Shown: positions 15,896 through 24,835, counted from the first letter of the stretch. The stretch is DNA of 64,000 nt from Actinomadura physcomitrii (GCF_008923205.2 NZ_WBMS02000008.1:1-64000), one strand, 5' to 3'. Made by a program: numbers and translations. Notes: generated by a model not told the origin, from the letters alone.

Positions 15896-17005
15896 ATGAT
15901 TCTTCGCACCTTCGGATGGGCCTTCGGCATCACCGTCCTCGGCCTTCTGGTCGCCGCCCTGTACGACGGGGGGACCGGGCTCGCCCTGGTCGCCGTCCTC
16001 GCCGTGCTGGAGATCTCGCTGTCGTTCGACAACGCCGTGGTCAACGCCAAGGTGCTGGACCGGATGAGCCCGTTCTGGCAGAAGATCTTCCTGACCGTCG
16101 GCATCGCGATCGCGGTGTTCGGCATGCGGCTGGTCTTCCCGCTGCTGATCGTCGGCATCACCGCCAAGCTGAACCCCTTCGAGGCGTTCGACCTGGCGCT
16201 GAACGACCCGCACAAGTACCACCACCTGATGAACGACGCGTACCCGATGATCGCGGCGTTCGGCGGGATGTTCCTGCTGATGCTCTTCCTGGACTTCGTG
16301 TTCGAGGAGCGGGCCGACAAGTGGCTGCCGTGGCTGGAGGCGCCGCTGGCGCGGATCGGCAAGCTCGACCAGCTGTCGGTGGTCGTCTCGGGCGGGGCGC
16401 TGGCGTTCACCGCGGGCCTGTTCGCCGACGACCCCGGCCAGGTCATGATCGCCGGTGTGCTCGGCATGGTCACCTACATCCTGGTGAACGGGCTCGGCGA
16501 GCTGTTCTCCGAGGCGACCGAGGACGACGACGAGGAAGGGGACGACGAGGAGGAGCGGGCCCCGGCGAGGTCCGGGCCGAGCTCGCTGGCGCTGGCCACC
16601 GGCAAGGCCGGGTTCTTCCTGTTCCTCTACCTGGAGGTGCTGGACGCCTCGTTCAGCTTCGACGGCGTGATCGGCGCGTTCGCGATCAGCACCGACCCGA
16701 TCATCATCGCGCTGGGCCTCGGCATCGGCGCCATGTACATCCGGTCGCTGACGGTGTTCCTCGTCCGCAAGGGCACCCTGCACGAGTACATCTACCTGGA
16801 GCACGGCGCCCACTGGGCGATCGGCGCGCTCGCGGTGTGCATGCTGGTCAGCATCGGCCGGCACGTCCCCGAGTGGCTCACCGGCGGGGTCGGCGCGGGC
16901 TTGATCATCGCCGCGTTCATCAGCTCCGTGGTGCGGAACCGGTCCGACGACGGCCCGGCCGCCTCGGCGGGCGACGACAAGCCGCTGCACTCCAGCAAGG
17001 TCTGA
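15896..17005 (+). CDS. TerC-like integral membrane protein (DUF475 family)
   Basis: A 369-residue polytopic membrane protein of the TerC/DUF475 group with about nine hydrophobic segments. Two intramembrane motifs typical of the superfamily are present in the two halves: EISLSFDNAVVNA near residue 45 and LDASFSFDGVIGAFAI near residue 250, each with an acidic residue proposed to coordinate metal. A highly acidic cytosolic loop near residue 210 (EDDDEEGDDEEE) could bind cations or contact TerD. TerC proteins are thought to be manganese or other metal exporters that organise a membrane complex with TerD and TerB. The gene lies 58 bases after the second terD and is probably cotranscribed. Confidence 0.88.
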   Translation: MILRTFGWAFGITVLGLLVAALYDGGTGLALVAVLAVLEISLSFDNAVVNAKVLDRMSPFWQKIFLTVGIAIAVFGMRLVFPLLIVGITAKLNPFEAFDLALNDPHKYHHLMNDAYPMIAAFGGMFLLMLFLDFVFEERADKWLPWLEAPLARIGKLDQLSVVVSGGALAFTAGLFADDPGQVMIAGVLGMVTYILVNGLGELFSEATEDDDEEGDDEEERAPARSGPSSLALATGKAGFFLFLYLEVLDASFSFDGVIGAFAISTDPIIIALGLGIGAMYIRSLTVFLVRKGTLHEYIYLEHGAHWAIGALAVCMLVSIGRHVPEWLTGGVGAGLIIAAFISSVVRNRSDDGPAASAGDDKPLHSSKV

Positions 17006-17194
17006 CCGGAGCAAGGTCCGACCAGAGCAAGGCCCGGCCGCGCGCGGCCGGGTCCCGAAGGGGCGGTGCGCCTCCGCACGGTGCACCGTCCGCCACCGCA
17101 TACCGTCCGCACCCGACACCCCCACCTCGCACTTCCGGATCCGCACCGTCTTGCACCCCGCGACGACCTATCATCAGCACCGAAGGAGCCGACG

Positions 17195-17773
17195 ATGACG
17201 ATTTCGCTGCAGAAGGGGCAGAAGGTCTCGCTGGCCAAGCCCGGCGGCGGCACCCTCACCCGGGTCAGGATGGGCCTCGGGTGGGACGCCGTCGCGAAGA
17301 AGGGACTGTTCGGCAAGGGCAAGGCCCAGTCGATCGACCTGGACGCGTCCTGCCTGCTGTTCGACGCGAGCGGCAACCTCGCCGACTCGGTGTGGTTCCG
17401 GCAGCTGCGCAGCAAGGACGGGTCCGTCCAGCACACCGGCGACAACCTGACCGGCGCGGGCGAGGGCGACGACGAGGTCATCAACGTCGACCTGCAGAGC
17501 GTCCCCGCGAACGTCACCCAGCTGGTGTTCACGGTGAACTCCTTCACCGGGCAGGACTTCTCGCAGATCGAGAACGCGTTCTGCCGGCTGGTGGACGAGG
17601 CGACCGGGCAGGAGATCGCGCGCTACGACCTCAGCGGCGCCGGGCAGCACAACGCGCAGATCATGGCGAAGGTGTCGCGGGACGGCGCGGGCTGGTCGAT
17701 GACCGCGATCGGCGCGACCGCGTCGGGCCGCACCTTCCAGCACCTGCTGCCCGCCGTGTCGGCGCATTTGTGA
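17195..17773 (+). CDS. TerD family protein 3, divergent (TerX/TerZ-like)
   Basis: A 192-residue TerD-fold protein distinct from the tandem pair. It keeps the SIDLDASCLLFDASGN and [20 protein letters not shown] calcium motifs. Residues ~28-38 carry a basic insertion (KKGLFGKGKAQ), and the C terminus ends QHLLPAVSAHL instead of the usual MDFGVNI. In the IYDAD position it has SFTGQDFSQIENAFCR, typical of TerX/TerZ-type members. An AAGGAG ribosome site precedes the ATG. It sits between the TerC-like gene and the enzyme genes, so it may link the membrane and metabolite parts of the system. Confidence 0.9.
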   Translation: MTISLQKGQKVSLAKPGGGTLTRVRMGLGWDAVAKKGLFGKGKAQSIDLDASCLLFDASGNLADSVWFRQLRSKDGSVQHTGDNLTGAGEGDDEVINVDLQSVPANVTQLVFTVNSFTGQDFSQIENAFCRLVDEATGQEIARYDLSGAGQHNAQIMAKVSRDGAGWSMTAIGATASGRTFQHLLPAVSAHL

Positions 17774-17871
17774 TCGGCGGGCATGCGCGACGCGGGAGGC
17801 GTCCGTGACGGCGATGCGCCGGTGCCCGCGCTGCCGCGATGACGCGGCGCTCAGGACGATGTGGGACGCGT

Positions 17872-19095
17872 ATGCGGCACTTTGACCATATTGACACCGC
17901 CTACCGGAAGCACCTGTTCTACCGCCATCCCCGCCCGTTCCGCCGGCACGACGACCCGGCGGTGCTGGCGGTGGCGCTCGGCGCGACGCTGTACTGCCCC
18001 GCCACCCGTCCCGCGCTCGCGGGCGACATCGAGAAGGCGGCGCGGCGCGGCGTCATGAGCATGGTCGTGTGCCTGGAGGACGCGATCGGCGACGACGAGG
18101 TGGCCGAGGCCGAGGACAACCTCGTCGCGCAGCTGCGGGACCTGCACGCCCGCGGCGCGGGCGAGCCCGAGCCGGACCGCGGCCGGCGCGCCGCGGGGGA
18201 GCGGGCCGGGGAGCGGTCCATCGGCGGTGTGCCGCTGCTGTTCGTGCGGGTCCGCGATCCACGGCAGATCGGCGACATCGCCGCCCGGCTGGGGCCCGCG
18301 GCCGGGCTGGTCAGCGGATTCGTGCTGCCGAAGTTCACGGCGTCGTCCGGTGGAGCGTTCCTCGACGCGCTGGAGGACACGGCCGCCCGCACCGGGCTGC
18401 CGCTGCTCGCGATGCCGGTGCTCGAGAGCCCGGAGACGGTGCACAGCGAGAGCCGCACCGAGGTGCTGCACGACGTGGCGCGGCTGCTGGCCAAGCACCG
18501 CGACCGGGTCCTCGCGGTGCGGATCGGCGCGACGGACATGTCGGCGGCCTACGGCCTGCGCCGCCCGCCCGACCTGACGATCTACGACATCCGGCCGGTC
18601 GCCGCGGCGATCACCGACATCGTCAACGTGCTCGGCCGCGCGGACGGCAGCGGCTTCGTGGTGACGGGCCCGGTCTGGGAGTACTTCTCGGCGGGGGAGC
18701 GGATGTTCAAGCCGCAGCTGCGGCAGTCGCCGTTCGAGGCGCAGCGGGCCGCGCCGCTGCGGCAGCGGCTCATCACCTCCGACCTGGACGGGCTGATCCG
18801 CGAAGTGCACCTGGACAAGGCCAACGGGCTGACCGGCAAGACCGTCATCCATCCGACGCATGTGGCGGCCGTGCACGCGCTGTCGGTCGTCACGCACGAG
18901 GAGTACTGCGATGCCGCCGACATCCTCGGGTACGCGGGCGGCGGCGCGATGGCGAGCTCGTACGCGAACAAGATGAACGAGGCGAAACCGCATCGCGCAT
19001 GGGCGGAGCGGCTGATGCTCCGCGCGCGCGTGTTCGGGGTGGCGGCGCGGGACGTGACGTTCGTCGAGCTTCTGGAAGCGGCGGGCAGCCGATGA
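17872..19095 (+). CDS. HpcH/HpaI aldolase/citrate lyase (CitE-like) protein of the ter module
   Basis: A 407-residue TIM-barrel protein of the CitE/HpcH-HpaI type. Visible elements are VVCLEDAIGDDEV (acidic metal/substrate site), LPLLAMPVLESPETVH (conserved Glu for Mg), AVRIGATDMSAAYGLRR and GKTVIHPTHVAAV. Such enzymes cleave or form C-C bonds on acyl or keto-acid substrates. In Ter-associated operons a CitE-like enzyme is a recurring member of a proposed nucleoside-like metabolite pathway. The ATG at 17872 is chosen over one at 17839 because it begins the conserved HFDHIDTAYRKHLFYR-type N terminus; the ribosome site is weak. The stop overlaps the next start (ATGA). Confidence 0.85.
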   Translation: MRHFDHIDTAYRKHLFYRHPRPFRRHDDPAVLAVALGATLYCPATRPALAGDIEKAARRGVMSMVVCLEDAIGDDEVAEAEDNLVAQLRDLHARGAGEPEPDRGRRAAGERAGERSIGGVPLLFVRVRDPRQIGDIAARLGPAAGLVSGFVLPKFTASSGGAFLDALEDTAARTGLPLLAMPVLESPETVHSESRTEVLHDVARLLAKHRDRVLAVRIGATDMSAAYGLRRPPDLTIYDIRPVAAAITDIVNVLGRADGSGFVVTGPVWEYFSAGERMFKPQLRQSPFEAQRAAPLRQRLITSDLDGLIREVHLDKANGLTGKTVIHPTHVAAVHALSVVTHEEYCDAADILGYAGGGAMASSYANKMNEAKPHRAWAERLMLRARVFGVAARDVTFVELLEAAGSR

Positions 19096-20477
19096 CGGTG
19101 CCTGACGGGACGGCGGTGTGGCCGGGGGCGTGGGTGACGTCCCGGCTCGGCGTCCGGCTGGTCGACGGCGAACGTCCGGTGGGCGCCGGGCTGGCGTCGA
19201 TGGTGGGGCTCGCCGTCCGCCGCAATCCGCGCCGCGCCCATCTGCTGGTCTCGGCGGTGCTCGGCAAGCACGTCCCGACCGATCCCCGGCTGGTGTACGG
19301 ATCGGGGCTGCTGCTGGGCGAGCTCGTGCGCGCGCGCCTGTCCGACGAGGTGACGTCCGTTCCGCCGGGTTCGCTGGAGGATGCCCTGGCGGGCGTGCCC
19401 GGCGCCGCGGCGGCATTGCGCGACGCGTTGCGGGAGCCGCGCCCGCATGTGGACGCCATCGTCCTCGGCTATGCGGAGACCGCCACCGCCCTGGGGCATT
19501 CGGTGGCGGACGCCCTGGGCGGCGCCTACTACCTGCACTCCACGCGCCGTCCGGTGCGCGGCTTCGCCGCGTACGGTGGGTTCGAGGAGGAGCACAGCCA
19601 CGCGACGAGCCATCTGCTGCTGCCGTCGGACCCCGCGGCGCTCGACCGGGACGTCCCGGTCGTGCTGGTGGACGACGAGCTGTCCACGGGGCAGACGGTG
19701 CTGAACACGATCGAAGCGCTGCACGCGCTGCGCCCGCGCGGGCACTACGTGCTGGCGGCGCTCGTCGACCTGCGCGGGGAGTCCGACCGCGCGCGCGTGG
19801 ACGAACTGGCCGCGCGGCTCGGCACGCGCATCGACGCCGTCTCCCTCGCCGCAGGACGGGTCGAGCTGCCGGGCGACGTGCTGGAGAAGGGCACGCGGAT
19901 CGTCACCCAGCTGTCCGCCGGCTCTAGTGCGGCCGGCGGGGGACGCGCGTTCGGCGTCGCGCGGATCGCGCTCGACTGGCCGGACGGCGTGCCCGACGGC
20001 GGGCGCCACGGGTTCCGGCCCGAGCACCGCGCCGCCCTGGAGAAGGACCTGCCGCGCATGGCCGACGCCGTCGCGGCGGAACTCGGGGACGGCGCGTCCC
20101 GCGTGCTCGTCCTCGGGTTCGAGGAGCTGATGTACGCGCCGCTGCGGCTGGCGGAGGCGCTCGCCGACGCGTCCCCGGGCCTGGACGTCCGGTACTCCAC
20201 GACCACCCGCTCGCCCGTCCTGGCCGTGGACGATCCCGGTTACGCGATCCGCACGCGGCTCGCGTTCCCGGCGCACGATGACCCGGCGGACGGCCCGGGG
20301 GAGCGGTACGCCTACAACGTCGCGCCCGCCGCCGGGCGCCCGCCGTTCGACCGCATCGTGTACGTGGTGGACGACGTCGGCGACACGCAGGGGCTCACCG
20401 ACGGGCTCCTTGCGCGCCTGCGCGCGCTCGCGCCCGTGGTGGTCGCGACCGTCCCGTCCCATGGGAGTGACCGGTGA
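19092..20477 (+). CDS. Phosphoribosyltransferase-like protein with C-terminal TRSP domain (ter module)
   Basis: A 461-residue protein. Residues ~110-290 form a PRTase fold with the PRPP-binding loop VVLVDDELSTGQTVLN, the acidic pair followed by a small-residue loop. Residues ~300-460 match the TRSP-type domain that follows Ter-linked PRTases, with a VLVLGFEELMYAPLRLAEAL block and YVVDDVGDTQG. In the Ter system these enzymes are proposed to transfer phosphoribose to an unidentified base or acceptor, giving a nucleoside-like stress metabolite. The ATG overlaps the preceding stop, and the stop overlaps the following GTG, indicating strict translational coupling. Confidence 0.85.
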   Translation: MTVPDGTAVWPGAWVTSRLGVRLVDGERPVGAGLASMVGLAVRRNPRRAHLLVSAVLGKHVPTDPRLVYGSGLLLGELVRARLSDEVTSVPPGSLEDALAGVPGAAAALRDALREPRPHVDAIVLGYAETATALGHSVADALGGAYYLHSTRRPVRGFAAYGGFEEEHSHATSHLLLPSDPAALDRDVPVVLVDDELSTGQTVLNTIEALHALRPRGHYVLAALVDLRGESDRARVDELAARLGTRIDAVSLAAGRVELPGDVLEKGTRIVTQLSAGSSAAGGGRAFGVARIALDWPDGVPDGGRHGFRPEHRAALEKDLPRMADAVAAELGDGASRVLVLGFEELMYAPLRLAEALADASPGLDVRYSTTTRSPVLAVDDPGYAIRTRLAFPAHDDPADGPGERYAYNVAPAAGRPPFDRIVYVVDDVGDTQGLTDGLLARLRALAPVVVATVPSHGSDR

Positions 20478-21586
20478 GGCCGCTGTACGGGCCCGATTTC
20501 GGCAGCTACGCGGCGGACGACGTCGCATGGCTGCTGAAGGACCTGTCGGACGCGCGGCTGGAGGCGCCCACGGAGGAGCGCGAGGCCGCGATCCAGGCGG
20601 GCCGCGCCCACTACGCCGAGTCGCTGCCCGTCGAGTACCAGCCGGGTCCGGAGTACCGGCGGCTGTTCCAGGAGGCGCTGGAGGCGTCCGCCGGACGGCT
20701 CGCCTACGCGACCGGCCTGGTCGCCGAGCAGATCCTCGCCGAGCGGGGCCCGGACGCCGTCGTGGTGTCGCTCGCGCGCGCGGGCACCCCGGTCGGGATC
20801 CTGGTGCGGCGCTGGGCCCGGTTCGCGCACGGGCTCGACCTGCCGCACTACGCGATCAGCATCGTCCGGGGCCGGGGCATCGACACCGTCGCGCTGGAGT
20901 ACCTGGCGGCTCGGTACGACCCGTCCGCGGTGATGTTCGTGGACGGCTGGACGGGCAAGGGCGCCATCACCCGCGAGCTGACCGCGGCGCTCGCCGGCAC
21001 CGGGTTCCCCGCCGACCTGGCCGTCCTCGCCGACCCCGGGCGCTGCACCTCGCTGCACGGCACCCGCGACGACTTCCTGATCCCGTCCGCGTGCCTGAAC
21101 TCGACCGTGTCCGGGCTGGTCAGCCGGACCGTCCTGAACGCCGAGCTGATCGGCCCCGGCGACTTCCACGGCGCGAAGTTCTACGCCGAGCTGGCCGGCG
21201 ACGACGTGTCGGCGCTGTTCCTCGACACCGTCTGCGCGCGCTTCGCGGACGTGGCGGAACGGGTCGCGAAGGACGCACCGGACCTGCGGGCGTCCGACCG
21301 TGCGCCCGACTGGTCGGGGTGGGAGGCGGTCCGCGGTGTCGCCGCCGAGCACGGCATCGACGACCTCAACCTGGTGAAGCCGGGCATCGGGGAGACGACG
21401 CGGGTGCTGCTGCGCCGTGTCCCATGGAAGGTCCTCGCGCGCGCGGACGCGGGCCCCGAACTGACGCACATCAGGCTTCTGGCAAGGGAACGCGGCGTGC
21501 CCGTCGTCGACGTCGAATCGGACCGTTTCCCCTACGCGTGCATGGGGCTCATCCACCCGCGCTTCGGCAAGGGGGCAGTCCAGTGA
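20474..21586 (+). CDS. StiP/PRTase-like protein of the ter module
   Basis: A 370-residue protein of the family annotated in databases as cysteine protease StiP but interpreted by comparative genomics as a PRTase-fold enzyme with a C-terminal PELOTA-like RNA-binding domain. Visible blocks include LPVEYQPGPEYRRLF, VVSLARAGTPVGILVRR, HYAISIVRGRGID and AVMFVDGWTGKGAITREL, where the last corresponds to the PRPP loop. Residues ~290-370 are the putative PELOTA region. The GTG start overlaps the preceding stop. Together with the preceding PRTase and the HAD protein it forms the conserved Ter biosynthetic core; the product is not known. Confidence 0.82.
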   Translation: MRPLYGPDFGSYAADDVAWLLKDLSDARLEAPTEEREAAIQAGRAHYAESLPVEYQPGPEYRRLFQEALEASAGRLAYATGLVAEQILAERGPDAVVVSLARAGTPVGILVRRWARFAHGLDLPHYAISIVRGRGIDTVALEYLAARYDPSAVMFVDGWTGKGAITRELTAALAGTGFPADLAVLADPGRCTSLHGTRDDFLIPSACLNSTVSGLVSRTVLNAELIGPGDFHGAKFYAELAGDDVSALFLDTVCARFADVAERVAKDAPDLRASDRAPDWSGWEAVRGVAAEHGIDDLNLVKPGIGETTRVLLRRVPWKVLARADAGPELTHIRLLARERGVPVVDVESDRFPYACMGLIHPRFGKGAVQ

Positions 21587-22392
21587 CCGCTCTGGTGTGC
21601 TCGGACCTGGACCGTACGCTCATCTACTCGCAGGCCGCGTTCGCGTTGGACGGCCCGGACGAGGCCATGCCGCGCCTCGTCTGCGTCGAGTTCTACCAGG
21701 GCGCCCCCCTCTCCTACATGACGGAGACCGCCGCGCGCACACTGGAGACCCTCGCCGCGTCCGCCGTGTTCGTCCCCACGACGACGCGGACACCGGAGCA
21801 GTACCGCCGCGTCCACCTGCTGGAGAAACCGCCCGCCTACGCGATCTGCGCCAACGGCGGCCACCTCCTCGTGGACGGCGAGGACGACCCGTCATGGTCG
21901 GCGTCCGTGCGCGCCCGCATCGCGGACGGCTGCGCGCCGCTCGCCGAGATCCAGGACCGCCTCGTCCGGACCGGCGGGGAGTTCGTCCTGAGAAGACGTA
22001 CCGCGTCCGACCTGTTCGCCTACACGGTCGTCGACCGGGCCGCACTCCCGCCCGGCTGGGTCGACGACCTCGCCGGCTGGTGCGCCGACCGCGGCTGGCG
22101 GACGTCCCTGCAGGGCCGCAAGGTCTATTGCCTGCCCGCCTGCCTCACCAAGGCCGCCGCCGCGGCCGAGGTCGCCCGCCGCACCGGTGCGTCCGCGCTG
22201 CTCGCCGCCGGCGACTCGCTGCTCGATACCGACCTCCTCGAGGCCGCCCACCTGGCGATCCGTCCCGCGCACGGTGAACTCCACGACGCCGGCTGGACGT
22301 CCCCGGCCACCGCCGTCACCGCGTCCCGCGGCATCGCCGCCGGCCAGGAGATCACGAACTGGCTGCTGCACCGGGTGGAAAATCACCACTGA
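21583..22392 (+). CDS. HAD-superfamily hydrolase of the ter module
   Basis: A 269-residue HAD phosphatase of the Cof/sucrose-phosphatase-like type. Motif I is CSDLDRTLIYS (nucleophile Asp and acid/base Asp), motif II is VPTTTRTPEQY, motif III is the Lys in CLTKAAAAAEV, and motif IV is AAGDSLLDTDLL. It probably removes a phosphate from the intermediate made by the two upstream PRTase-like enzymes. The GTG start overlaps the preceding stop, so the four enzymes CitE-like, PRTase-TRSP, StiP-like and HAD form one coupled translation unit. No ATP-grasp gene, common in sister loci, follows. Confidence 0.88.
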   Translation: MTALVCSDLDRTLIYSQAAFALDGPDEAMPRLVCVEFYQGAPLSYMTETAARTLETLAASAVFVPTTTRTPEQYRRVHLLEKPPAYAICANGGHLLVDGEDDPSWSASVRARIADGCAPLAEIQDRLVRTGGEFVLRRRTASDLFAYTVVDRAALPPGWVDDLAGWCADRGWRTSLQGRKVYCLPACLTKAAAAAEVARRTGASALLAAGDSLLDTDLLEAAHLAIRPAHGELHDAGWTSPATAVTASRGIAAGQEITNWLLHRVENHH

Positions 22393-22465
22393 CCCGCCCC
22401 GCCCGTCGACAACCGACGCCGCCCGGGGACTCGCCGGGGCCGCCGTCGCGGGTCACAATCACACT

Positions 22466-22494
22466 AGGACCCCGGCCCCGGCCGCGAGGAGGTA
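22466..22494 (+). promoter_or_regulatory. Promoter and ribosome site of the MGH1-like gene
   Basis: TAGGAC at 22466-22471 is a plausible -10, and GAGGAGGT ends at 22494, 11 bases before the ATG. This suggests that the glycosidase gene has its own promoter and is not strictly part of the ter operon. Confidence 0.45.
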
Positions 22495-22505
22495 CCCCTG
22501 CGCGC

Positions 22506-23825
22506 ATGAGCTCCCGTCTCACCGGCGACGAGACCGCCCTGTGGAAGGCCGCGGCCCGCGTCCTGGACGCGAACTGGACCGGGACCGCGACCGCCGCGTC
22601 GCCCGGCCTCTACCCCCACCAGTGGAGCTGGGACTCCGCCTTCATCAGCCTCGGCCTGGCCCGGCACCGCCCCGACCGCGCCGAGACCGAACTGCTGTCC
22701 CTCTTCCGCGGCCAGTGGGCCGACGGCATGCTCCCGCACATCGTGTTCAACACCCGCCTCGCCCGCCACGCCTTCTTCCCCGGCCCGGACCTGTGGCGCA
22801 GCACCGAGCAGCCCGCCGCGCCACACGGCGTGCAGACCTCCGGCCTCACCCAGCCGCCCGTCCACGCGCTCGTCGCCCTGCGCCTGCACGAATGCGCGTC
22901 CGACGGGGAGAGCAGCCGCGGCTTCCTCGCCCGCCTCTACCCGATGCTCGCCGCCCAGCACCGCTACCTCGCCACGGCCCGCGACCTCGGCTCCAGCGGC
23001 CTCATCGCCATCTGCCACCCCTGGGAGTCCGGCCTCGACAACAGCCCCGCCTGGGACCGCCCCCTCGGCGCCCTCCAGCTCCCGCCCACCGCCTACGCCC
23101 CCGCGCACCGCTCCCGCACCCTGCCCACCGGCGAGGACTACGACCGCTACGTCCGCCTCGTCGCTCTCATGCGCGAAGCCGGCTACCGGCCCGACTACCT
23201 GCGCGCATCCCACCCGTTCGCCGTCGAGGACCCGCTCGTCAACGCCACCTTCCTCGCCTCCGCGCACGCCCTCGCCGAGGTCGCCCGCATCGTCGGCGCC
23301 GACCCCGCGCCCCACCTGGAGGCCGCGCAGCGCGTCCACACCGCCCTCCTCGACCGCCTCTGGGACGCCGACACCGGCTGCTTCCGCGCCCGCGACCTGC
23401 GCGACGACCGGCTCCTGCCCGTCATCACCGCCGGGTCCTTCGGCCCCCTCCTCGACCCCGAACTGCCCGCCGCGCACGTCCGCAACCTCGTCGACCTGCT
23501 GCTGTCCGCCCGGTTCGCCGGAGCCGCCGGATACCCCGTCCCCACCTGCGACATCCAGGCGCCCGCGTTCGACCGCGGCGGCTACTGGCGCGGCCCCACC
23601 TGGGTCAGCACGAACTGGCTGATCTGGTACGGCGCCCTCGCCCACGGCCTGCCCGTCGTCGCCGACCTGCTGTACGGCTCCACGATGCGGCTCGTCCGCC
23701 AGTCCGGGTTCCGCGAGTTCTTCGACCCCTTCGACGGCACCGGACGCGGCAGCCACGACTACTCCTGGTCCGCCGCCCTCGTCCTCGACCTGCTCGGGGC
23801 CCGCCGCGCGCCGCAGGCCGCCTGA
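22506..23825 (+). CDS. MGH1-like (GH63-type) glycoside hydrolase
   Basis: A 439-residue cytoplasmic protein with an (alpha/alpha)6-barrel. Signature blocks are GLYPHQWSWDSAFISLGLAR near residue 35, CHPWESGLDNSPAWDRPLG near residue 175, and RGGYWRGPTWVSTNWLIWYG near residue 350, with SHDYSWSAALVLDLL close to the end. These match the mannosylglycerate hydrolase/glucosylglycerate hydrolase-like branch of clan GH63, where Asp and Glu residues in these blocks are catalytic. The substrate is probably an alpha-linked compatible solute such as glucosylglycerate, but this is inferred. There is no signal peptide. The gene begins 113 bases after the HAD gene and may have its own promoter. Confidence 0.82.
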   Translation: MSSRLTGDETALWKAAARVLDANWTGTATAASPGLYPHQWSWDSAFISLGLARHRPDRAETELLSLFRGQWADGMLPHIVFNTRLARHAFFPGPDLWRSTEQPAAPHGVQTSGLTQPPVHALVALRLHECASDGESSRGFLARLYPMLAAQHRYLATARDLGSSGLIAICHPWESGLDNSPAWDRPLGALQLPPTAYAPAHRSRTLPTGEDYDRYVRLVALMREAGYRPDYLRASHPFAVEDPLVNATFLASAHALAEVARIVGADPAPHLEAAQRVHTALLDRLWDADTGCFRARDLRDDRLLPVITAGSFGPLLDPELPAAHVRNLVDLLLSARFAGAAGYPVPTCDIQAPAFDRGGYWRGPTWVSTNWLIWYGALAHGLPVVADLLYGSTMRLVRQSGFREFFDPFDGTGRGSHDYSWSAALVLDLLGARRAPQAA

Positions 23826-23842
23826 TCGCCTACCGTTGGGGC

Positions 23843-24337
23843 ATGCGCCTACTCCGGGGCCACCTGCCCTCCGCGGTCCGCGACGCGCTCACGATCGAAC
23901 GCGGCGAGCGCGTCCTCGCCTCCGCCCCCACCCGCGGCGGTTCCCACGTGGTCGCGTCCACCACCGCCCTGCACCTGCCGGCCGCGTCCGGCGGCTTCGT
24001 CCGCATCCCGTGGGAGCGCGTCGACCAGGCCACCTGGAAGGACGGCTGGCTGCACGTCACCGAGACCTCCGGCGGCGCGGAGCACCACGTCCGCCTCACC
24101 GAGCCCGGCTCCGTGCCCGAGACCGTCCGGGAACGCGTCACCGCCACCATCGCCGTCACCCACCACGCGAAACTCCCGGGCGGCGGCAAGGTGCGCATCG
24201 CCGGCCGGCGCCCCGCCGGCGGCGGCGACGTGCGCTGGACGTTCGTCTTCGACGCCGGCCTCGACCCCGACGACCCGGGCCTGCGCGCCCAGGCCGAGCA
24301 GATCCTCGAGGACCTGCGCCGCCAGACGGGCCTCTAG
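23843..24337 (+). CDS. Conserved hypothetical protein
   Basis: A 164-residue soluble protein I cannot assign. It has a short helical start (LPSAVRDALTIERGERVLAS), a run of beta strands with SHVVASTTALHLP and FVRIPWERVDQATWKDGWL, and a C-terminal helix. The alternating strands resemble a PH-like barrel (small actinobacterial PH-domain proteins share the strand-then-WERVDxA pattern), so a binding rather than catalytic role is possible. TACCGT at 23831-23836 lies 6 bases before the ATG, implying a leaderless transcript. Its TAG stop shares the palindrome CTAG with the stop of the convergent gene. Confidence 0.75.
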   Translation: MRLLRGHLPSAVRDALTIERGERVLASAPTRGGSHVVASTTALHLPAASGGFVRIPWERVDQATWKDGWLHVTETSGGAEHHVRLTEPGSVPETVRERVTATIAVTHHAKLPGGGKVRIAGRRPAGGGDVRWTFVFDAGLDPDDPGLRAQAEQILEDLRRQTGL

Positions 24338-24621
24338 CCGGGGTGGACCGTCGGCTCGTCCTCGGCCTTGTGCCTGCCGGCGACCTTCTGCTGCGGCACC
24401 TTCTCCTTCGCGGTGGAGGCCATCTCGCCGGCCTTCCCGCGCGCCGCCCCGGCGAACTGGCCGCCCTTGGCGCGCAGCATGCCCGCGGCCTCCTGCACGT
24501 TCGGGTTCGCCGAGACCTGCCGCGAGAGCCTCTTGATCTGCTCGTAGCGCTCCCGCCCGGCTTTCGTCCCGAGGACGTAGCCGACCGCCGCGCCCGCCAT
24601 GAACATCATCCGCGACTTCAT
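24334..24621 (-). CDS. YtxH-like small membrane protein
   Basis: A 95-residue protein with an N-terminal hydrophobic, Gly-containing segment (MMFMAGAAVGYVLGTKAGRE) typical of YtxH proteins. A basic amphipathic helix and a Lys/Ala/Glu-rich tail follow. YtxH-type proteins are membrane-anchored general-stress proteins of unknown role. The ATG at 24621 is preferred because GGGAG lies 6 bases upstream and the protein then begins with its anchor. It is convergent with the preceding gene, and the two stop codons are read from opposite strands of the same CTAG. Confidence 0.78.
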   Translation of the reverse strand: MKSRMMFMAGAAVGYVLGTKAGRERYEQIKRLSRQVSANPNVQEAAGMLRAKGGQFAGAARGKAGEMASTAKEKVPQQKVAGRHKAEDEPTVHPG

Positions 24622-24762
24622 GATCAACTCCCTGTGGGGCCGTTCGATCCACCCCCTATACCCACGAAGGCCGCCGCCACCCGTAACGCGTGCGCGAACA
24701 GCCCCGCACATGCGCTAACCTAGACGCGCTGGCAGGGGCCCGAAGCCCCGCCGGACGCACGA

Positions 24763-24835
24763 TCCCGCGTAGCTCAATCGGCAGAGCAGCCGGCTGTTAA
24801 CCGGCAGGTTATTGGTTCGAGTCCAATCGCGGGAG
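24763..24835 (+). tRNA. tRNA-Asn (GTT)
   Basis: The sequence folds as a complete cloverleaf. The acceptor stem is TCCCGCG/CGCGGGA (24763-24769 with 24828-24834), the D-arm is GCTCAATCGGCAGAGC, and the anticodon stem is CCGG/CCGG around TGTTAAC-type loop bases with anticodon GTT at 24796-24798. The T-arm carries GGTTCGAGTCC, and the discriminator is G. The CCA end is not encoded. A strong hairpin follows 25 bases downstream. Confidence 0.96.

Noticed and set aside
14649-22392. A classical tellurite-resistance operon
   Set aside because: TerD and TerC homologues are widespread without tellurite resistance; the phenotype cannot be claimed from sequence.
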